DNA of 64,000 nucleotides from Ectocarpus siliculosus (taxonomy: Eukaryota; Sar; Phaeophyceae; Ectocarpales; Ectocarpaceae). The notes under the pieces are model-generated. The model had not been told where the DNA came from. It saw only the letters and a list, made by a program, of their open reading frames with translations, and searched no databases. Made by a program: the position numbers and the translations under genes. Of this stretch, positions 22,501-34,680 are shown in pieces (position 1 is the stretch's first letter; each line of letters starts with the position of its first letter). The stretch covers positions 847,342 to 911,341 of the forward strand of contig FN649748.1 in NCBI GenBank assembly GCA_000310025.1, given 5' to 3'.

Positions 22501-24730
22501 GCAAATCAGCACAGGGGTCGGGCACACAACGGAGGCTACGCACCCGACCGCAAGCCAGTCCCCATCGCGACAAGCCTATACTGTACACAACACACGCGCG
22601 CATGTTTCACAGCGGAGGTACGAGGGCGAGGTGAGCCACGAACTGGTCCACAACGGAATGATGCCGAGTTGCGCCGTGAGTACCACCCATCAGGCAAAAC
22701 CAGGCCGGTCAGGGTTACATCAAGAACCCCGGGGCCTATCGCACCACGCTAAGACGACGCTTCCGCGCTCGTGATAATCTCATATGTTGGAAACGAAAGT
22801 GTACTGTCTCACAGCTGGTGCCACTTTCTGCCATGGCTAGGCCACAAGGCCGCCAAATCACACCCAATCAACACTTCGCAAGACGACACAAAAGTGGTGT
22901 TGTGGAAAATATATCGTTGGCTGAACTAGATGTGATGTTTGGGCCATTGTCTGTTAGTGGATTCAGATGATCGGTCTCAGAACTGCCTTGCAATAGCTTT
23001 CAGCGAGCAGCAGCGATAGCACGCTCGGTGTTCAGACCAAGCAAGAGCAAAACCAGAGAGAAAATTATCATTTGACGCAGGCAGACGCATTGCAGATTTT
23101 CAGTGGCAACCCGGGCAAGACATGACGTATGCAACACACAGCCGAAGTTCCGTCACCCGCGCCATCGCATTAAAAAGAAACAGCCCAAATCCCGGAAATG
23201 CTCGCGAATAAACGAACCGATAAATGCGTGTGAAGCAAAAAGGCACTGTTTTCCGGGCAAAGCCACAATGGAAAAAATACAGATTCTCGTTCGAACCTGG
23301 TTGCCGGTCTTGGTAACACCTTCACAGAGGTCACTTAGTGTCGAACTCTACCCGCTGTCAGCGAGTAGCCCGACCAAAACTTGACTTGCTCTCAAAGGTC
23401 TGCGGTCACGCTCAAGGCATAGAAGTTGTGCTCTTGCTCAGGTCGAAACGCGCACCGAATAGCTACAGCAGTTAACAAACAACGCAGACCACGTACCCCA
23501 ATCTTCCGGCCGTTGACCGTGGCTTCCCGCGGAATGACTCCCTCCACCTTGAACTTGCGTCGAGTAACGATCAAGTCCAGCTTCTCCCCCGCCGCCCCGC
23601 CAGAAGCTGGCCGCTCCGCGACAATACCGACCTTAGTGTTTTCCGTTCCCCTCAGCAAAGCCGCCGCGTCGTCTGGGGCGAGGCCTCGGCACTCGTCTCC
23701 GCTGATCTGCAGCAGAAGATCCCCCGCCTGCCGAGGAACGATCAGAGAAAAAATGGCGGGTGAATTTCCAGTAGTATTATTATTGCTCAAGACCTCGACT
23801 CCAAGACCGTTTATGGTGGTATTAGAGTGCTCGGCATATATATTCCACTATCATAAGCCAGTTGTCCCGTGAAACGTGTGATCATTACATTAGCCGCGGA
23901 GCTCCCACGGAAGATCGGCTCTTTGGTTGGAAGTGTGAGCGGGAAAACCGACGAGCTACTACGAGGCCAATTAATAGCACGCTTACCGCAGAAGTGTGCA
24001 CGAGCAAGGCTAGCGTCCTCACGAGAGGTACAAAAGTAGTGTGCATAGCCGATCGAAAAGAGTCAAAAGCGACTATTATAACGCTTGTGTAGCTCGTGTG
24101 CGGTTGGCAGTCAACCGCGAGAGCTGCATTACGTTTGTGCTTGCACTCGACGTAGCAATATGTAGAGATACCAACCAAACTCTAAAGGTGATTGATCCTC
24201 CTACCATGGGATATAGAAAGCGAATCTATCTCACCTTTACGGCACGCTGTTCCAACCTCGCGCGAAACTCCGCAAAAACCGACGGAGCTACGTCTGGACA
24301 AAGTCCCACCGTGCAGGATCGTTTTCCATTCGTCCAACCCACAACGGTGCTCAGCGAATCATACAAGCTAGCCCTGCGAGCGAAATTCCAAGCGATCAAT
24401 ACCTGCTCAAAAAGCACTGGTGGTGCTATCTTGAGCCCACGACCTCCTCTTCCCCCCCTCAGCGTTTTTCACCTGAAGGCCCGCCTCCGCCGCGGGCGTC
24501 CCGCTCTCGACCCCGACAATGAGTGGCAGATCTCGCCCACCGTCCACGGACAAAGACACCCCGACTCCCGCTACATCGCCTGACGAGGACTGCGGACATA
24601 TCGTGTGGAGGCGTTCCGGGTGGTGTGTGGGGACGGACGTGTATCAGGTCTCTTGGCAACACAGCAGCTGCCCCTTACGGCTACAACGGTACAGCCCCCT
24701 GCGCCAGGAAACCCTCTCAACGGATTTAAC

Positions 24731-24776
<46 letters not shown>

Positions 24777-27700
24777 GAGAGTGAGACAGAGATGTTGTGA
24801 AGGGAAGATTATCCGGGGACAAAATACAGAAAGGGTGCTATCGGAAGGCCTTGTAAGCAGAATCGCGGGGTACACGCGGGCGCATATTTCAATTGCTCAA
24901 CAAACATAGTCGACAATTAGGTGCAGAGGAGGTTTAATCAGTTTTATGTGCCAAAATCAGACCTAGCTGGTGAGTGTCGGCCGGTAGCGGGCGCTGCCCT
25001 CGTGCCCACACACGAGGGGGGGTCTTTCGGGCAATACATTTTTTCGAGAGAGATTGACCGACGCTACAGGAGACGGGGCTCGCTGCGAAATTGCGTCCGC
25101 CAGAGACACCTGCAACAGATACCAAGCAAGAACGGTTTTCGCCCACACAGGCAGAAACAAAATAAAATCCACTACCTTCAAAGATACAAAGCTTAAGCTT
25201 GACCAGGCTGAACACCGAAGCTACGTAACCATGGTACGCACTACAGGGGTACCATATCTTAATAGACCGCCTGTGGATCTTCGATTAGTCCGAAGTCTGG
25301 CTCGAGGTTTCTCCTAGATGAAGATGCTGACGAATGCAGCCACGGTTGTGGAAGATAAGATAGCACCCCGCCCTCTAACGCGTGGACTTGCTCAGCTTGG
25401 TTTCCCACCAAGACGAAGGGGGGCAAAGCCCAACATCTCCACGTGGTTTTTCCAATCGGCAAAATAATTGTCGCACTGCGGTCGGTGCTCGGTGTTGCCA
25501 CCCTCCCGGTCGGGGCCCCGTGGCTAGAACCGGGGGGGTCGGTCCGGGTAGGACATATCCGATCAGATCTACGTAGGTACCTGCACGATGGTGGCGTACT
25601 TGGCTGGGGGCAGGTACCGCGTGTAGCGATCACCAAGCGACGCCAGCATCTTGGACAACGCCGAGTTGAGGTCGGACTCTGTCATGCCCTTCGCAGCGTC
25701 CTGGGGGAAGAAAATCGTGTGCATGGAGGCAAAGAAATAGGCGAACGACATGGGACCAAAACCAAAAGAAGCAAAAGAAGCACCGACATAGCTATTTAGC
25801 GCGGATACGCTTCAAATGGGCGCTCCGACGGTCCGCCTTGCTACCAACCTGAACCTGCCGAACAGAACCATGCAAAACGGCACCTGCCGCAAGCGGACAA
25901 AGCACGAGTAACGATAGAGCCAGCTACTACACAACAGGAATCAAGTACCGAGGTCGGCATTGAACGCCACAATGCACGAACCAACTAGCGATCGTCCGAA
26001 AGAAAAGGTGTCGGGTGGTGCTCTACTGCTGTGTTTCCTCGATAGCTGGCAGATGCCGTCGTCAGACGCAAGGCGGAATAGCTGAACCGGGCAGCACGCC
26101 GCACAGGCGCGAGCTCATATACCTTTATAGGCAAGCATAGGTGTGGTCGAAAACGTTCTCGTCGGGGAAGGCAGCCTCCTTACTGGTACAGTACGGTAGA
26201 TATGTGTACGATGGTTGTGATATGAAAGAACAAAATGTGTGTGTGTCTGTCTGTATCATTAGCATCAACCAATACAAAAACTTCAGTCCCAATGAAGTTG
26301 AAAACACGAAACACTTCTAAATGCCATGAAGTGGGACCCCGTGACGGGGCGGCATGGGGGAGGCTAAGCTATTCTCCCGATTAAAGAAGTGTGTATGTGT
26401 GTTCGTCCCATCTGTTCTCGCGCCGGTTACAGGCCTCACGTATCAGCCGGAAACACAAGAGGAAAGTCACACAGGAGCTTTTTTTAACATATTTGTTCTT
26501 GTTTTATTAACCCACCTTTCTTTCCCCCTGCGGTTCTCGCCTTAGTCTTTATCGCGAAAAGGGTTCAGCCATCCCTTTCTCTCGTCGACCGTGAAGCCGA
26601 CGTTTGTTTACTCAAGACCTAAATCGCTTTCAACTCACCGGTTGCTGGAATAAATCCCGGGAAATAACCCTCCGGAAATAAAATTGAACCCACAACCTGC
26701 CGCTAGGGAGTCGTGAAGATTGTCCACTTTTATCACTTCCCGGGAGTCCGTTTCCAGCATCGGACGGCATCCTCCACGAGTCGGAGCAAAACTATCCAAA
26801 GCTGCATGCAGCGGGCCGTGTTAGCCAAAGCAGAAACGCCAATCAACTCACCTTGATATTTTGCTGGCGCAGACCGAACCAATCTTGACCGCCGAACGTC
26901 CGGTCGACGTACAGGCGGTCCACCGTGCGCTGTGTATGCACAGGGCAGACGGAGAGAAGGGGAGAAGGTCTTGAGATGGCGTGAGGCTCGCCGCAACAGC
27001 TTGTCGGCTACTGGTCCACCATACAGCAGGATCTTATGAGGTCGAGTAAACGGCTTGGTGCCACGAACCCATGCAGTGAAGATGGGACAGGGAGGGTGAA
27101 CCCACAATTCGGACTTGCCACGGTGAGACTAATCAGGATGAGAACGTACGTCGATCACCAAGAGATCACGGGGCCGTTGCGACGCAAAGCGAAAGATCTT
27201 CATGAACCAAAGCCGCGGCAACATCGGCAGACACGGGGACGGCGCACATGTTCATATCTAAAAGCAGCTGCTCCTGTAGCAGCAGACTATGTACCGCTGC
27301 TGTACGTTCACTGTACAAGACAACCCTTTGTTTTCACCAAGATACAACAGCAGTTGTACATAGTGCAGTCGCACGTGATACTGGAAGAAACAAAAGGCAT
27401 GCAACAGACCGACTGACTCCACGTCTCACCCACGTCTCCGCGATGGCTGCTTGCTCGGTGTTGAAAGTGGAAGCAGCAGCGCTAGGAACACCGGCAGAGG
27501 CGACGACCTGAGTAACGATATTCCTGCCCGTCGGACGTGGTGACTCCACCTCCAACCCAGGCACCACGCCGGTCAAAACAACACTGACTGCCAGCAAGGA
27601 TGAAAGCACAGCCTTTGCCGGTTGCGACATGCTGCCCGCGGACATGACCATCCTGTTACATCTGCTGCATGGACGCATGCGACGCCGAGGTTGTTGCCCT

Positions 27701-27846
27701 GTTGTACAGGTGCGGCCTCTTTGCTGTGGCGAGCAATCTCTGCGTTGGAACGCGCGCGAGAGGGAAACGCGCGGTGCTAGGGAATAAGCGACCTCATCGT
27801 GAAGTAAAATCACCAGCAACAGGCCGCACCAGTGTCTTCTCCCCAT
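19534..27846 (-). CDS. ctpA: C-terminal processing peptidase (S41 family, D1-processing type), plastid-targeted
   Basis: Nine exons: 27846-27430, 26929-26852, 25700-25581, 24589-24473, 23727-23497, 22396-22226, 21037-20892, 20280-20173 and 19636-19534, giving 496 aa with GT/AG junctions throughout. An upstream in-frame Met at 27903 exists; 27846 puts Met directly before the hydrophobic signal CGLLLVILL. Known function: CtpA trims the C-terminus of photosystem II protein D1 in the thylakoid lumen. The leader reads as an ER signal, then an Arg/Ser-rich transit segment, then a second hydrophobic stretch (VLSSLLAVSVVLTGVVP), as expected for lumen delivery through a complex plastid. Then follow RTVDRLYVDRTFGGQDWFGL, LASLGDRYTRYLPP, a PDZ domain (GVGVSL, ESGTPAAEAGLQ, DDAAALLRG), the core strand VSRIVVDLRGNVGGLLPGG, the nucleophile motif DKGTASAAEVF and the Lys motif GERTFGKGVIQ. 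Ser and Lys lie 25 residues apart, the spacing of the bacterial Tsp Ser-Lys dyad. The end motif is HNINKVGIPVDKE. Nothing looks broken. Confidence 0.92.
21838..22125. repeat. Three spaced direct repeats in ctpA intron 6
   Basis: The unit CTTGGCGCTCTCTCAAACCT CACGGGAG (near 21840), with GACAAA..GATCG following, recurs near 21939 and, more diverged, near 22075. Spacing is about 98 and 135 bp. Confidence 0.7.
24734..24773. repeat. (GA)n microsatellite in ctpA intron 3
   Basis: About 20 GA dinucleotides continue into GTGAGA variants. The tract lies between exons 3 and 4 of ctpA. Confidence 0.9.
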
Positions 27847-27903
27847 CGTTAACGTGTTTGCGCGGCAGCACAGAGCAGGCCGGCAAGCAGGCTCAGGGCC
27901 CAT

Positions 27904-28909
27904 AGGTAGGGCTAGCCGGGGACGTAATATATAAAAAATCGCGCGAAGCGCGAAAAAATGTTAAGAGGCGTTTGCACAGAGTTTGGCTGTTTTTTGTTTT
28001 TTTTCGGACACACCTCTGATCCACTGCTGTTGGTAGGCCGTTCTCCTCGAACTGTGAGCCGATTTAGAAACGGTTTCTCGCACTGCATTCTCAGGCACGT
28101 CTAGCATACCGTCCAACTCAATATCGTTGTTGAAAGACGGCAGATGGCGCCGGAAACAAAAAACACACCACACACACACACACACATCGCCTGGGCAGCC
28201 GTGGTGCTGTATCTGCTGCCTCAATCGTGGGCCGTTTGTAATTTCCTTTACCATCCAAAATTCTGGGCGACTGCCGTACAAGTAGTGCACTTTTAACTGA
28301 CCGAACTGCCTTTCGAACCGGTAGGCAAATATTTACATTTTTTGTAATGTGTCCAGCTCTTCTCGACCCGGCAGTACAGGCTAACCATCACCATCCTCCA
28401 CGTGTGCGTATGAGCCCTTGCATATTTCTCTCCCTCCTCCCCGGCCTGCCCCCCCTGTCCCTGGGGTAGGCCGAGGTTCCGCAAGTGGATCTAGACCTCG
28501 AAAGACCACCCAGCAAAGACGGATATACGGTCCCTAGCACTGTTGAGAGGGGGATCCTGAGTTTGGCGGTTGGGAGTTACTGCTGTCGTGAGATCGGGGT
28601 ATCTCGTGAACCGCCAGCTTTGGTAGCTGCAAAATGAGGCTGGATCCTAACGCCCCGGCTTGGACACCGGGGTTATGCAGCAATGCAGCAGCAGAGAGCA
28701 CGGTGAGGGTGGCGGAGTGACCGCACGCCGTGGGGGTATGCCCCAGAGAGAGGAAAGGAGAGAGTCCAGAGATGAAGGGCCACACCGCTCCGGGACAAGA
28801 AGACAACTCTATGGGAAACAAGGCAAGAACCGGGAGAACTATCATCTTAGCCCGAGTGTTCGCAAAAAAAAATTGAATGTGAAGACAACAACAACAACAA
28901 CAACAATAC
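27904..28909. other. Region between ctpA and the DUF6729-like pseudogene
   Basis: It contains the presumed ctpA promoter and 5' UTR; no clear TATA box. An (AAC)n tract after GAATGTGAAGAC at about 28875-28907 resembles the tails of the LINE and SINE. The large open stretch 28534-29358 is a compositional artefact over the GC-rich minisatellite. Confidence 0.45.
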
Positions 28910-29136
28910 ATCGCACGGGCAGGGCAAAAACGTCCTCTTTCTTTGCTTCGGGTTCCAGACTTTGTCCGACTCTGGGCGCCGCAAGCTCTGGTCCACTGAA
29001 CATTTTTTCGCCGGTTCAACGTCGGGCTGGGGCGCTGAACCTTTCGCCTTATGTCCACGGCGATTCCCAGGGTGTTCAGCAGGGTATGCACCCTTGTGGT
29101 ATCCGCATTCGGTGCAGGCCCTGAACTGCGGCACGC

Positions 29137-29225
29137 CGCCCGCGCCGCCCCCGCCGCCCCCGCCGCCCCCGTCGCCCCCGCCGCCCCTGCCGCCCCTGCC
29201 GCCCCACGCCCTGCCCGCTGCCTGC
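29137..29225. repeat. CCGCCC-type GC-rich minisatellite
   Basis: About 90 bases of imperfect (CCGCCCCCG)n and (CCGCCCCTG)n. It inflates open reading frames on both strands. Confidence 0.85.
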
Positions 29226-32150
29226 CCCCCCCTCCCTTGCCGCCGCCCTCATCGCCGCCATCGCGGCGTCCGCGACCGCGGCGGAAGCAGTCAGTACGCC
29301 GCCGCCGCCACGGTTGGGGGCAGGCATTTGCGGCGAGCGGACGATCCGACGGCATCATCGGGTTGCCTCAGAAGCCGTGAGCCGTCCAATCGGTCCGTGA
29401 ACGGGCCCGAGGGTGTTGAAGAAGTAAAACCAGAGCTCCCTCTCTGCAGGTGGAAGAGGAACGACGCCCCCCTCAAAGCCGCAATCTGGAAGGTCGCTAC
29501 AGGTTCCCGCCCACGAGGTGAAAACTGCCACTCTGCGTCCGCTCTGCACACCATCTTTCCCTCCACTCGATTTGGGTGATGCTCTGACGGAGGGAGCCGC
29601 AGGCAGCGGCTACCGCCTCCGGGTCGTACACGATGGCAGGGGTGAACTCCAGATGCAGCTGTGGCAGGAGCTCCAACTGAACTCCGGCGTCCACCTCGTC
29701 TTCCAGATAAAGACTGATCCACGTTGCCTCCTCAAACTCGCGAAATACCCGTTGCAGCAGTTGACGGTCATCACAGCAGTCATCTGACAAAGTTATGCGT
29801 CACGCGTCACGCCACGGGGCCGGAAAGGATTGAGGAGACAATACTGCAAAATCACTGCGAAAATAGCAGGCCTGACACCGGTCTACAACCTCGAAAAGCT
29901 AAGCAAGTCTACAATCATTTCGCAAAGTCTGTGTTCCACAGAGTAAGAACCTTGAAGCCATTGCGAACGAATCGCATGAAAAAAAGCTTCAACTCCTCCA
30001 CCAGCTCGCTCAAGGCACCCGTCTTCATCGGACGCTGCCAGACCACCTTCAAATAAGAACACACGTGTGTCACAACGAAATGTTTTTCGGGTCATCAGAA
30101 TGAGCGCAACATACTACGAGAATAATTTTTGGGGGATTGCTCCAGAAAACATGGCACCAACACAAAGGGTTTGGGGATGATTGAACGAAACAGAGACGGG
30201 AGAAAAATTCACCTGCTCATATTCATTGAAGACTATGAACAAGCCGTACACTGGTCTTGAGCGCTCCTCGTCCGCTCTTGCCCCGAGCCGGATGATCTTC
30301 GCAAACTTAAACGAAGCATCCCCATCCAGAACCTCTCGTGCATCAAGCGGTGCTGATACTCCTCCAGGGTCCAACTCACGCCATCCACCTCCAGCACGGG
30401 GAGTTTCGAGAAATACAACCGCCACACGTCCCGCAAATAGTGCTCCGACGGGACCGCACCGCCGTATTTTGTCGAGTCATCAAAGCCGAACCTCTCCGGA
30501 GTTTTGGCGAGGTTGGCCGAGCGGAAGATGCCCGAGCTGGTCCGCCGTGAGTTGACCAGAGAGGTGCACTTCAGCTGGTCCACCATGAACTTGGTCGTAT
30601 GCGCCTGCAACAGCATCACGAGGGCGACACGTTTTCGTTGTAGCACGGGTCGGCGCTTTTGAGATCCGGCATTTCCCGCAGCAACGTTTGCGGTACCATC
30701 CGAAAACGTTTTGAGCAGGCTAGGAAAGCCAAGACTAGACCAACCCGTTATATTAAGACGCTGCAGATGAGAAAATGCACATTCACCTGACAAATGTTCT
30801 TGGCAGCAGCGGAGAAGTCCTTCCCATGCACTAAATCATCTGCAAGCCGGTCCACCATGCGAATCTCAATGCCCGATCGCTTGGTGAGAAGGAAAGGGAA
30901 ATCCTTGGAGATGTACTTCGGGAGACGCCGGAGGCACCCAGCATCCCACGCGTTGAAGCTCGTCTTGCGCTTTCCCGCCTCCTGCTTGCCTTTGTTGAAC
31001 TCCGCGCACTTCGCACACTTGTACCTGCACATGCATGGGAGAAAACATGCACCACGAGCAATGTCGTCGGAAAACCACAACACCAACTCCAATCCAGAAG
31101 AAACCTAGAATTCGATGCCACGAAAACATGACTGATGAAGTTTATCGAGCGAAAACTCTTCATCGCATGCTGAACTTACCGAAACCCCATGATGTACGCC
31201 ACGTCGTGCTCCATGAACACCCGGCGTGGCCCCTTAGGGTTCCAGCCATCAGGTGCGCCCTTGCCCCCACATCCTGGACAAGGAACTGCCTGGAGCTCTG
31301 GGAACAAGAACTCCGGTATCCATACCAATACTGCCTTCTGATAAAACCGGTCGAGTTTCGGTAGGCCTGGGCGCGTAAAATTGAGGTAGATATGTCAGAA
31401 CATCAGGCACGCGAGAAAAAAAAATTAGCCTACCGGGGGACGGGATGTTTTTTTCCTGGACGATTTAATCCGAAAAGAACGATAGATAGGCAGAGCTATC
31501 CCCCCCCCCCCTCCAAAAAAAAACAACTCCTCTGGTGTACCTGGTGATGGTTGAAAAGTGGCACACTTCGGACGGACGAGCGGGTTGTCAAACGGGAACC
31601 GGCCTTTCACACCACCTCCCTCGTGGGTGATACTCCGGTCGATCTTGTCCTTCACTTCTTGAAAGAAGCGTTCCTGCGCACTGGATGTTGAAGTATCATC
31701 ATCGTCGGCCCCTCCACCGGCGGCTCCTTCAGCCCCACCTCCTCCTGCTCCACGACCTGGCGCTGCTGCCCGTCGCCCCCCTCCCCCCCCTCCCCCACGG
31801 CCGCTCATCCCCCCTCCTCTACCTCCTCCACGGCTGCTCAGCCCCCCTCCTCATCCTTGTTGGCGCGCTACGTGGTCTTGACGTCCGCTTGCTGCTGGTC
31901 TCGCCACTGCCGCCCCCGCGGCGGCGGCTACTTCGGCTGCTACTGCTGCGAGTTGTGCCGATGTTGCTGCCCCTGTTGCGGCCTCTGGTGCCGCTGACAT
32001 TGGCAGTGCTGTTGATGCTTGTAATAACCCCTCACCTATTTGAGAGGATAGCACTGCTCGAGCTGCCCCCCCGCGTACTTGGGAGGCTTCATGAGCACGG
32101 GCTTTACCCTTGCCTTTGCTGGGAGGGTGCGGGACGGGCACTGCCGCCAC

Positions 32151-32198
<48 letters not shown>
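32151..32198 (-). repeat. (CTG)n/(CAG)n trinucleotide repeat in the pseudogene N-terminus
   Basis: About 16 units. Read on the minus strand they give the poly-Ala run of the DUF6729-like protein's N-terminal part. Confidence 0.9.
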
Positions 32199-32202
<4 letters not shown>

Positions 32203-32698
32203 ATGTTGCTGTTGCTGTTGTTGCCGTTGTTGTTACGAGCTCTGTTGGTGCTGTGGCGGATCCTTCCCCTACGGTTGGGAATGGTGGTGCCCGAGCTTCC
32301 TCACCATCTACTCGAGAGTGGTCACCCTCATCGTCCAAGCCAGGAGGCGACTGCTGCTGTTGTGTACCGGCGGGAGGTGGAGTGGACTCGCCGATGGTGG
32401 GTGCCGCCGTGCTTGATGAACCACCAGAATCCCCAATAACGTCGACATCGCCGGCGGATGACGCGCTTCTAGCACCCGCACTGCTTCCCTCCCCACTCTG
32501 GTCTTCACTCACCCGTGGCCGCTTTGATGATGGCTGGGCTTGCGGGTTCCGGGAAAGCATCCTTGCCAACGCGTCCGCCTGATTCTTCTGCTGCGCAGCT
32601 ATCTTCTCCCTCTCCGCAGTCGTTTTCCGACCCGCTTTTTGTGCGCCATCCTTGGGCTTTGAGCCTTGATTTCGCCCCATGGGGAGCGCTCGCTCCAC

Positions 32699-33879
32699 GG
32701 TTGCTGGGTGGGAGGGCTGTTGTGCTTTCCGTTGTGGTCTGTGTTTGGTGTCATCATGTGTCTCGGCGGCAGCGGCCCAATTCGGGTGCTTTGGCCCAAT
32801 CAGCCGCCGTCGTTTTTCACGTCTCGGGGTCGTTTTTCATGTTGGGATGTGTTGATTGACCAATGAGATTGCGTCGTTTTTCATTTTTCTGGCCCTACCT
32901 ATGGGCCCTGTCCCGGCAAGCAGGGGTCTTGGGGGGAACGCAGATGAGCTCGGAAAAGAGGGGGTTGGTAGAGTTCATAGAGAGAATCGATGCCAAACTT
33001 GCAAACTCAACTACGAAACGGCACGGTGCCGACAATAGTTCAAACCGATGAAACGGTAAAAACACTGGCGCTTGCTTACGCCACGTGTTTCTACAGTAGA
33101 TATATCCATCCACACGGCGATACACCTAAGATACACACAGACTACCCATTCGAGACATATACCCACAGTCGAACAGGATGTGTTGGAGTCTTTTGTGTTG
33201 CACGCCTCTGCAAAAAAAGGTGTTGTGTTGAAGGTTCAATGTTTCACCGATTTCTGTGGACCCGCGGGCTCTCGTCGCTGACCAAATGGATCCCTCGCGG
33301 ACATTCAAACAAAGGTCGCACCCTTTCCCAGCTCGGATGACCACATCCGTGCTGGGGCGGAAGAAGCAAGATGCTGCAGAAATTGGAGAGAGCACAACAT
33401 CTTCAGGTGCAAGAGATTCGTCAACTACAATACAGCAGTTCAGACTCTGTTGTCTACATTCGAGAAGAGGTACCGTACAATAGAGAAGAGAAATCGGCCA
33501 CTAGTCTCGTGTAGGAAGATCGTGTCGAGGGCTCGTTGGGGTGAAATGGGCACAAGACCGAGCCATCACTAGAGCAGAAACGGAAAGCTAGGGTCCGTAC
33601 ACGAGACGAAGTCACCGGACTGCAGTCAGGCGTGAGAGCAATCGGTGGTGCAGTTACGTATTTTGCCGTGGAGCTGTTTGTCGTGTCATGCGGCGACGTT
33701 ACCTGATCCCGGACCGCTGGCCTGTTGTGGTACAGGGGTGGAGTAGTGAGACAAGTATCGCGTTACTCTCCACCCCGCTAGAGACGTTATTGTGAAGTTG
33801 TAGCGAAACCCTCAGGGGTACGCCTTGAACTCTCTGCGGCTTAGAGACGAGACGGCTCTAGCATCAGGTGGAGACATGG
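32699..33879. other. Upstream of the DUF6729-like pseudogene; no gene seen
   Basis: Two CGTTTTTCA(T/C) motifs at 32810-32880 are the only internal repeats noticed. Open stretches here overlap one another without a recognisable family. Confidence 0.45.
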
Positions 33880-34680
33880 CAGGTGGTAGGCAGCCTCCGT
33901 CACCCTGCTAATGTCGGGGCTTCCATGCACAAGCAGAGGCGGTGCGTGAATGCAAGTCCGTACATCTACAGCAGCTTGGTTTGGTTGTGTCGAACTGCGG
34001 AGAACGTATTTAGGATGACGCACACTTCCTCCCGAACGTTGGCGACGGACAACTGTGCTCTGGCGGAACCCATCTAAAGCCAACGATGCTCCACCTCAGC
34101 AGCGAGGGAGCAACGATGTACGGACGACCGCGCACGTCTTTCCACTGTTTTCCCTACCAGCGCTTGAACGCGGAGCATCAACAGAGGGTGCCGCGATTAC
34201 TTGGACGTCTACATATGTTCTCGTTGAATCAGCGCTCTCACAGCCGTTCCGCAAGAATGTCACTGTTGTTCGGTATTGAGCGATCTCTCGGGCTTTGCCG
34301 TCTCTCTCGTTTACGTTCACCGTCCAAACGTAGTGGCGGACCCAATTTCGATTAGCTGCTACAGTACGTTATACGCTCTCCGTATGTATGCATCACTTCT
34401 CTCACCATTTGGTTTCTTGCCGTCGCCCGCGTGCCGTTTGCGGTACGTCGATTGCGTGGGGTAGGTCTGATGGTTGTGTGTGAGTGGGCCAGGGGATGCT
34501 AGAAGGAGGTGGAGAGCACCGATGGATCTTTGTTCGTGGTACGGGGGGTTAAACCAACGATTGTTCCGTTGGTTAATATGGCCGCTTGAACCGAAATATG
34601 GGACTGTCAGTTGCCCGGTTGAAGCAAGCACCGGCTTGAGCCACGGCACCACTTCACAGGGTACCATCGCCGGATGAAGT
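33880..34680. repeat. Segmental duplication, copy 1
   Basis: It aligns in order with 36640-37400: GGGGCTTCC..AGCAGAGG, GCGCACGTCTTTC, ACAGAGGGTGCCG, GCTTGGACGTCT-type, GTCGATTGCGT, GCTAGAAGGAGGTG, ACGATTGTTC..TTGGTTA, ATGGCCGCTTGA and GACTGTCAGTTGCC. Identity looks moderate, roughly 65-75% by eye. No gene recognised. Confidence 0.6.

Larger units (their letters stand above)
28910..32698 (-). pseudogene. DUF6729-like / 3'-5' exonuclease-domain protein, transposon type, broken
   Basis: Parts that can be read are: a low-complexity N-terminus from Met 32698 (poly-Ala from a CTG repeat, then Gly-rich); an exon ending at 31541 (KGRFPFDNPLVRPKCATF); exon 31366-31080 region, ending 31180 (KLDRFYQ, then VPCPGCGGKGAPDGWNPKGP); exon 31024-30787 (YKCAKCAEFN, SFNAWDAGCLRRLPKYISKD, FPFLLTKRSGIEIRMVDRLA); and exon 30604-30213. 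Two CxxC pairs and the LPKY-FPFLLTKRSG block are typical of DUF6729, a family I recall as multicopy in brown algae. Further on come LDGDASFKFAKIIRLG, LWNTDFAK, DDCCDDRQLLQRVF, then ADAEWQF plus PVATFQIAALRGASFLFHL, which fits exonuclease motif I of the DEDD type, and a Cys/His cluster (CTECGYHKGAY, HPGNRRGHK). Frame changes near 30330 and 29565, and an in-frame stop after LWNTDFAK without a usable donor, indicate decay. The junction between the N-terminal low-complexity part and the 31541 exon is unresolved. Confidence 0.55.

Noticed and set aside
28534-29358. 274-codon minus-strand open reading frame
   Set aside because: It runs through a CCGCCC minisatellite and crosses the frames of the pseudogene's motifs; its Gly/Ala/Leu composition follows from base composition.
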